Shown piece after piece: positions 5,946 through 6,388 of a DNA stretch of 6,388 nucleotides. The notes under the pieces are model-generated. The model was not told the DNA's origin and did no database searches. It saw nothing but the letters and a program-made list of their open reading frames with translations. The number at the start of each line of letters is the position of its first letter. Position 1 is the stretch's first letter. This DNA comes from an uncultured Prosthecobacter sp. GTDB lineage: Bacteria > Verrucomicrobiota > Verrucomicrobiia > Verrucomicrobiales > Verrucomicrobiaceae. The stretch lies in NCBI GenBank assembly GCA_947523045.1, contig CANNUR010000176.1, forward strand, positions 1-6,388, read 5' to 3'. The position numbers and the translations under genes are program-made.

Positions 5946-6388
5946 GTGAGTTACCAGGTCTTCGCCCGCAAGTATCGCCCCCGGACTTTTGCCGACGTGC
6001 TCGGCCAGGAGCACGTCGTGCGCACCCTGCGCAACGCCATCGCCCAGAACCGCCTGGCGCATGCCTACCTGTTCGTTGGTCCGCGCGGCACCGGCAAGAC
6101 CTCGACGGCGCGCATTTTCGCCAAGGCGCTCAACTGCCCGGAGGGGCCGAAAATCGACTTCGATCCCGATGATCCGGTCTGTGTCGAGATCGCCGAGGGC
6201 CGCAGCCTCGATGTGCTGGAGATCGACGGTGCCAGCAACAACGGCGTCGACCAGGTGCGCGACCTGCGCGAGAGCGTCAAGTACGCGCCCTCGCGCTGCC
6301 GCTTCAAGATCTACTACATCGACGAGGTGCACATGCTCTCGACGGCGGCCTTCAATGCCCTGCTGAAGACACTCGAGGAGCCGCCGCC
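5946..6388 (+). CDS. dnaX: DNA polymerase III subunit gamma/tau (N-terminal part)
   Basis: Partial: 147 complete codons, then the right edge cuts the gene. DnaX forms the ATPase core of the clamp loader that places the beta sliding clamp on DNA. The sequence follows E. coli DnaX almost without gaps: [21 protein letters not shown] at the start, Walker [10 protein letters not shown] (45-53, Lys51), [19 protein letters not shown] (91-109), Walker [11 protein letters not shown] (122-131) and [13 protein letters not shown] at the edge. The GTG at 5946 is forced: the frame meets TAG four codons upstream, and the protein begins exactly where E. coli DnaX does. Oddity: of the four zinc-binding Cys of E. 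coli (64, 73, 76, 79), only Cys64 and Cys79 remain; Asp73 and Asp76 occupy the other two positions in an acidic loop DFDPDDPVC. It diverges from the lipoprotein-moeA series. Whether tau and gamma are both made cannot be judged, since the region that could hold a frameshift site lies outside. Confidence 0.97.
   Translation, partial: MSYQVFARKYRPRTFADVLGQEHVVRTLRNAIAQNRLAHAYLFVGPRGTGKTSTARIFAKALNCPEGPKIDFDPDDPVCVEIAEGRSLDVLEIDGASNNGVDQVRDLRESVKYAPSRCRFKIYYIDEVHMLSTAAFNALLKTLEEPP

Noticed and set aside
5938..5949. ATG at 5938 as a dnaX start or a leader peptide
   Set aside because: It is in another frame and meets TGA after three codons. If the message is leaderless from 5946, this ATG lies in the -10 box and is not transcribed.
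4176..6332. A single 718-codon minus-strand reading frame covering moeA and extending upstream
   Set aside because: Only the part from ATG 5369 matches MoeA. The upstream part crosses the lipoprotein gene in another frame and dnaX in antisense, with low-complexity Arg/Ala/Gly sequence typical of GC-rich shadow frames.

Overview
The window is bacterial, GC-rich and tightly packed. Five minus-strand genes and one divergent plus-strand gene fill almost all of it, and no gap exceeds about 120 bp. Three predicted lipoproteins, few Shine-Dalgarno sites, a SUMF1-type lipoprotein and an unusual Asp-rich DnaX zinc loop together suggest a Gram-negative PVC-group organism, possibly Verrucomicrobiota. 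That placement rests on general resemblance, not on a database search, and is low confidence. No RNA gene, CRISPR array, insertion sequence or attachment site was found.

Layout, right to left. The 5' third of dnaX (clamp-loader subunits tau/gamma) runs rightward from 5946 off the end of the window. Diverging from it across a 106-bp gap is a leftward series: a small lipoprotein of unknown function (5839-5366); moeA, for molybdenum insertion into molybdopterin, which overlaps the lipoprotein gene by an ATGA (5369-4176); and a 613-aa lipoprotein with a SUMF1/formylglycine-generating-enzyme-like domain and a C-terminal (K/E)PEV tandem-repeat tail (4118-2277). After a 117-bp gap come a periplasmic adaptor lipoprotein (2159-1005) and the N-terminal third of an RND inner-membrane efflux pump (988-1, running off the left edge).

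How the genes work together. Adaptor and pump form a clear two-gene efflux unit with a 16-bp gap and a good ribosome binding site on the pump; no outer-membrane factor gene lies inside the window. The unknown lipoprotein and moeA are probably translationally coupled. The SUMF1-like gene follows moeA on the same strand and may be cotranscribed, but no functional link between molybdenum cofactor work and this lipoprotein is evident. The efflux pair is visibly less GC-rich than the moeA and dnaX side, with the change near 2160-2280.

Most notable observations: DnaX has Asp in place of two of the four zinc-binding Cys at exactly the E. coli positions; the divergent dnaX/lipoprotein gap looks like back-to-back leaderless promoters built on GCTAGC; all three CTAG tetramers of the window are in intergenic GCTAGC sites; the PEVK-like tail shows recent 12-bp repeat expansion; and an intrinsic-terminator-like hairpin faces the strand that carries no gene. 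None of these amounts to a clearly new defence or mobile system.
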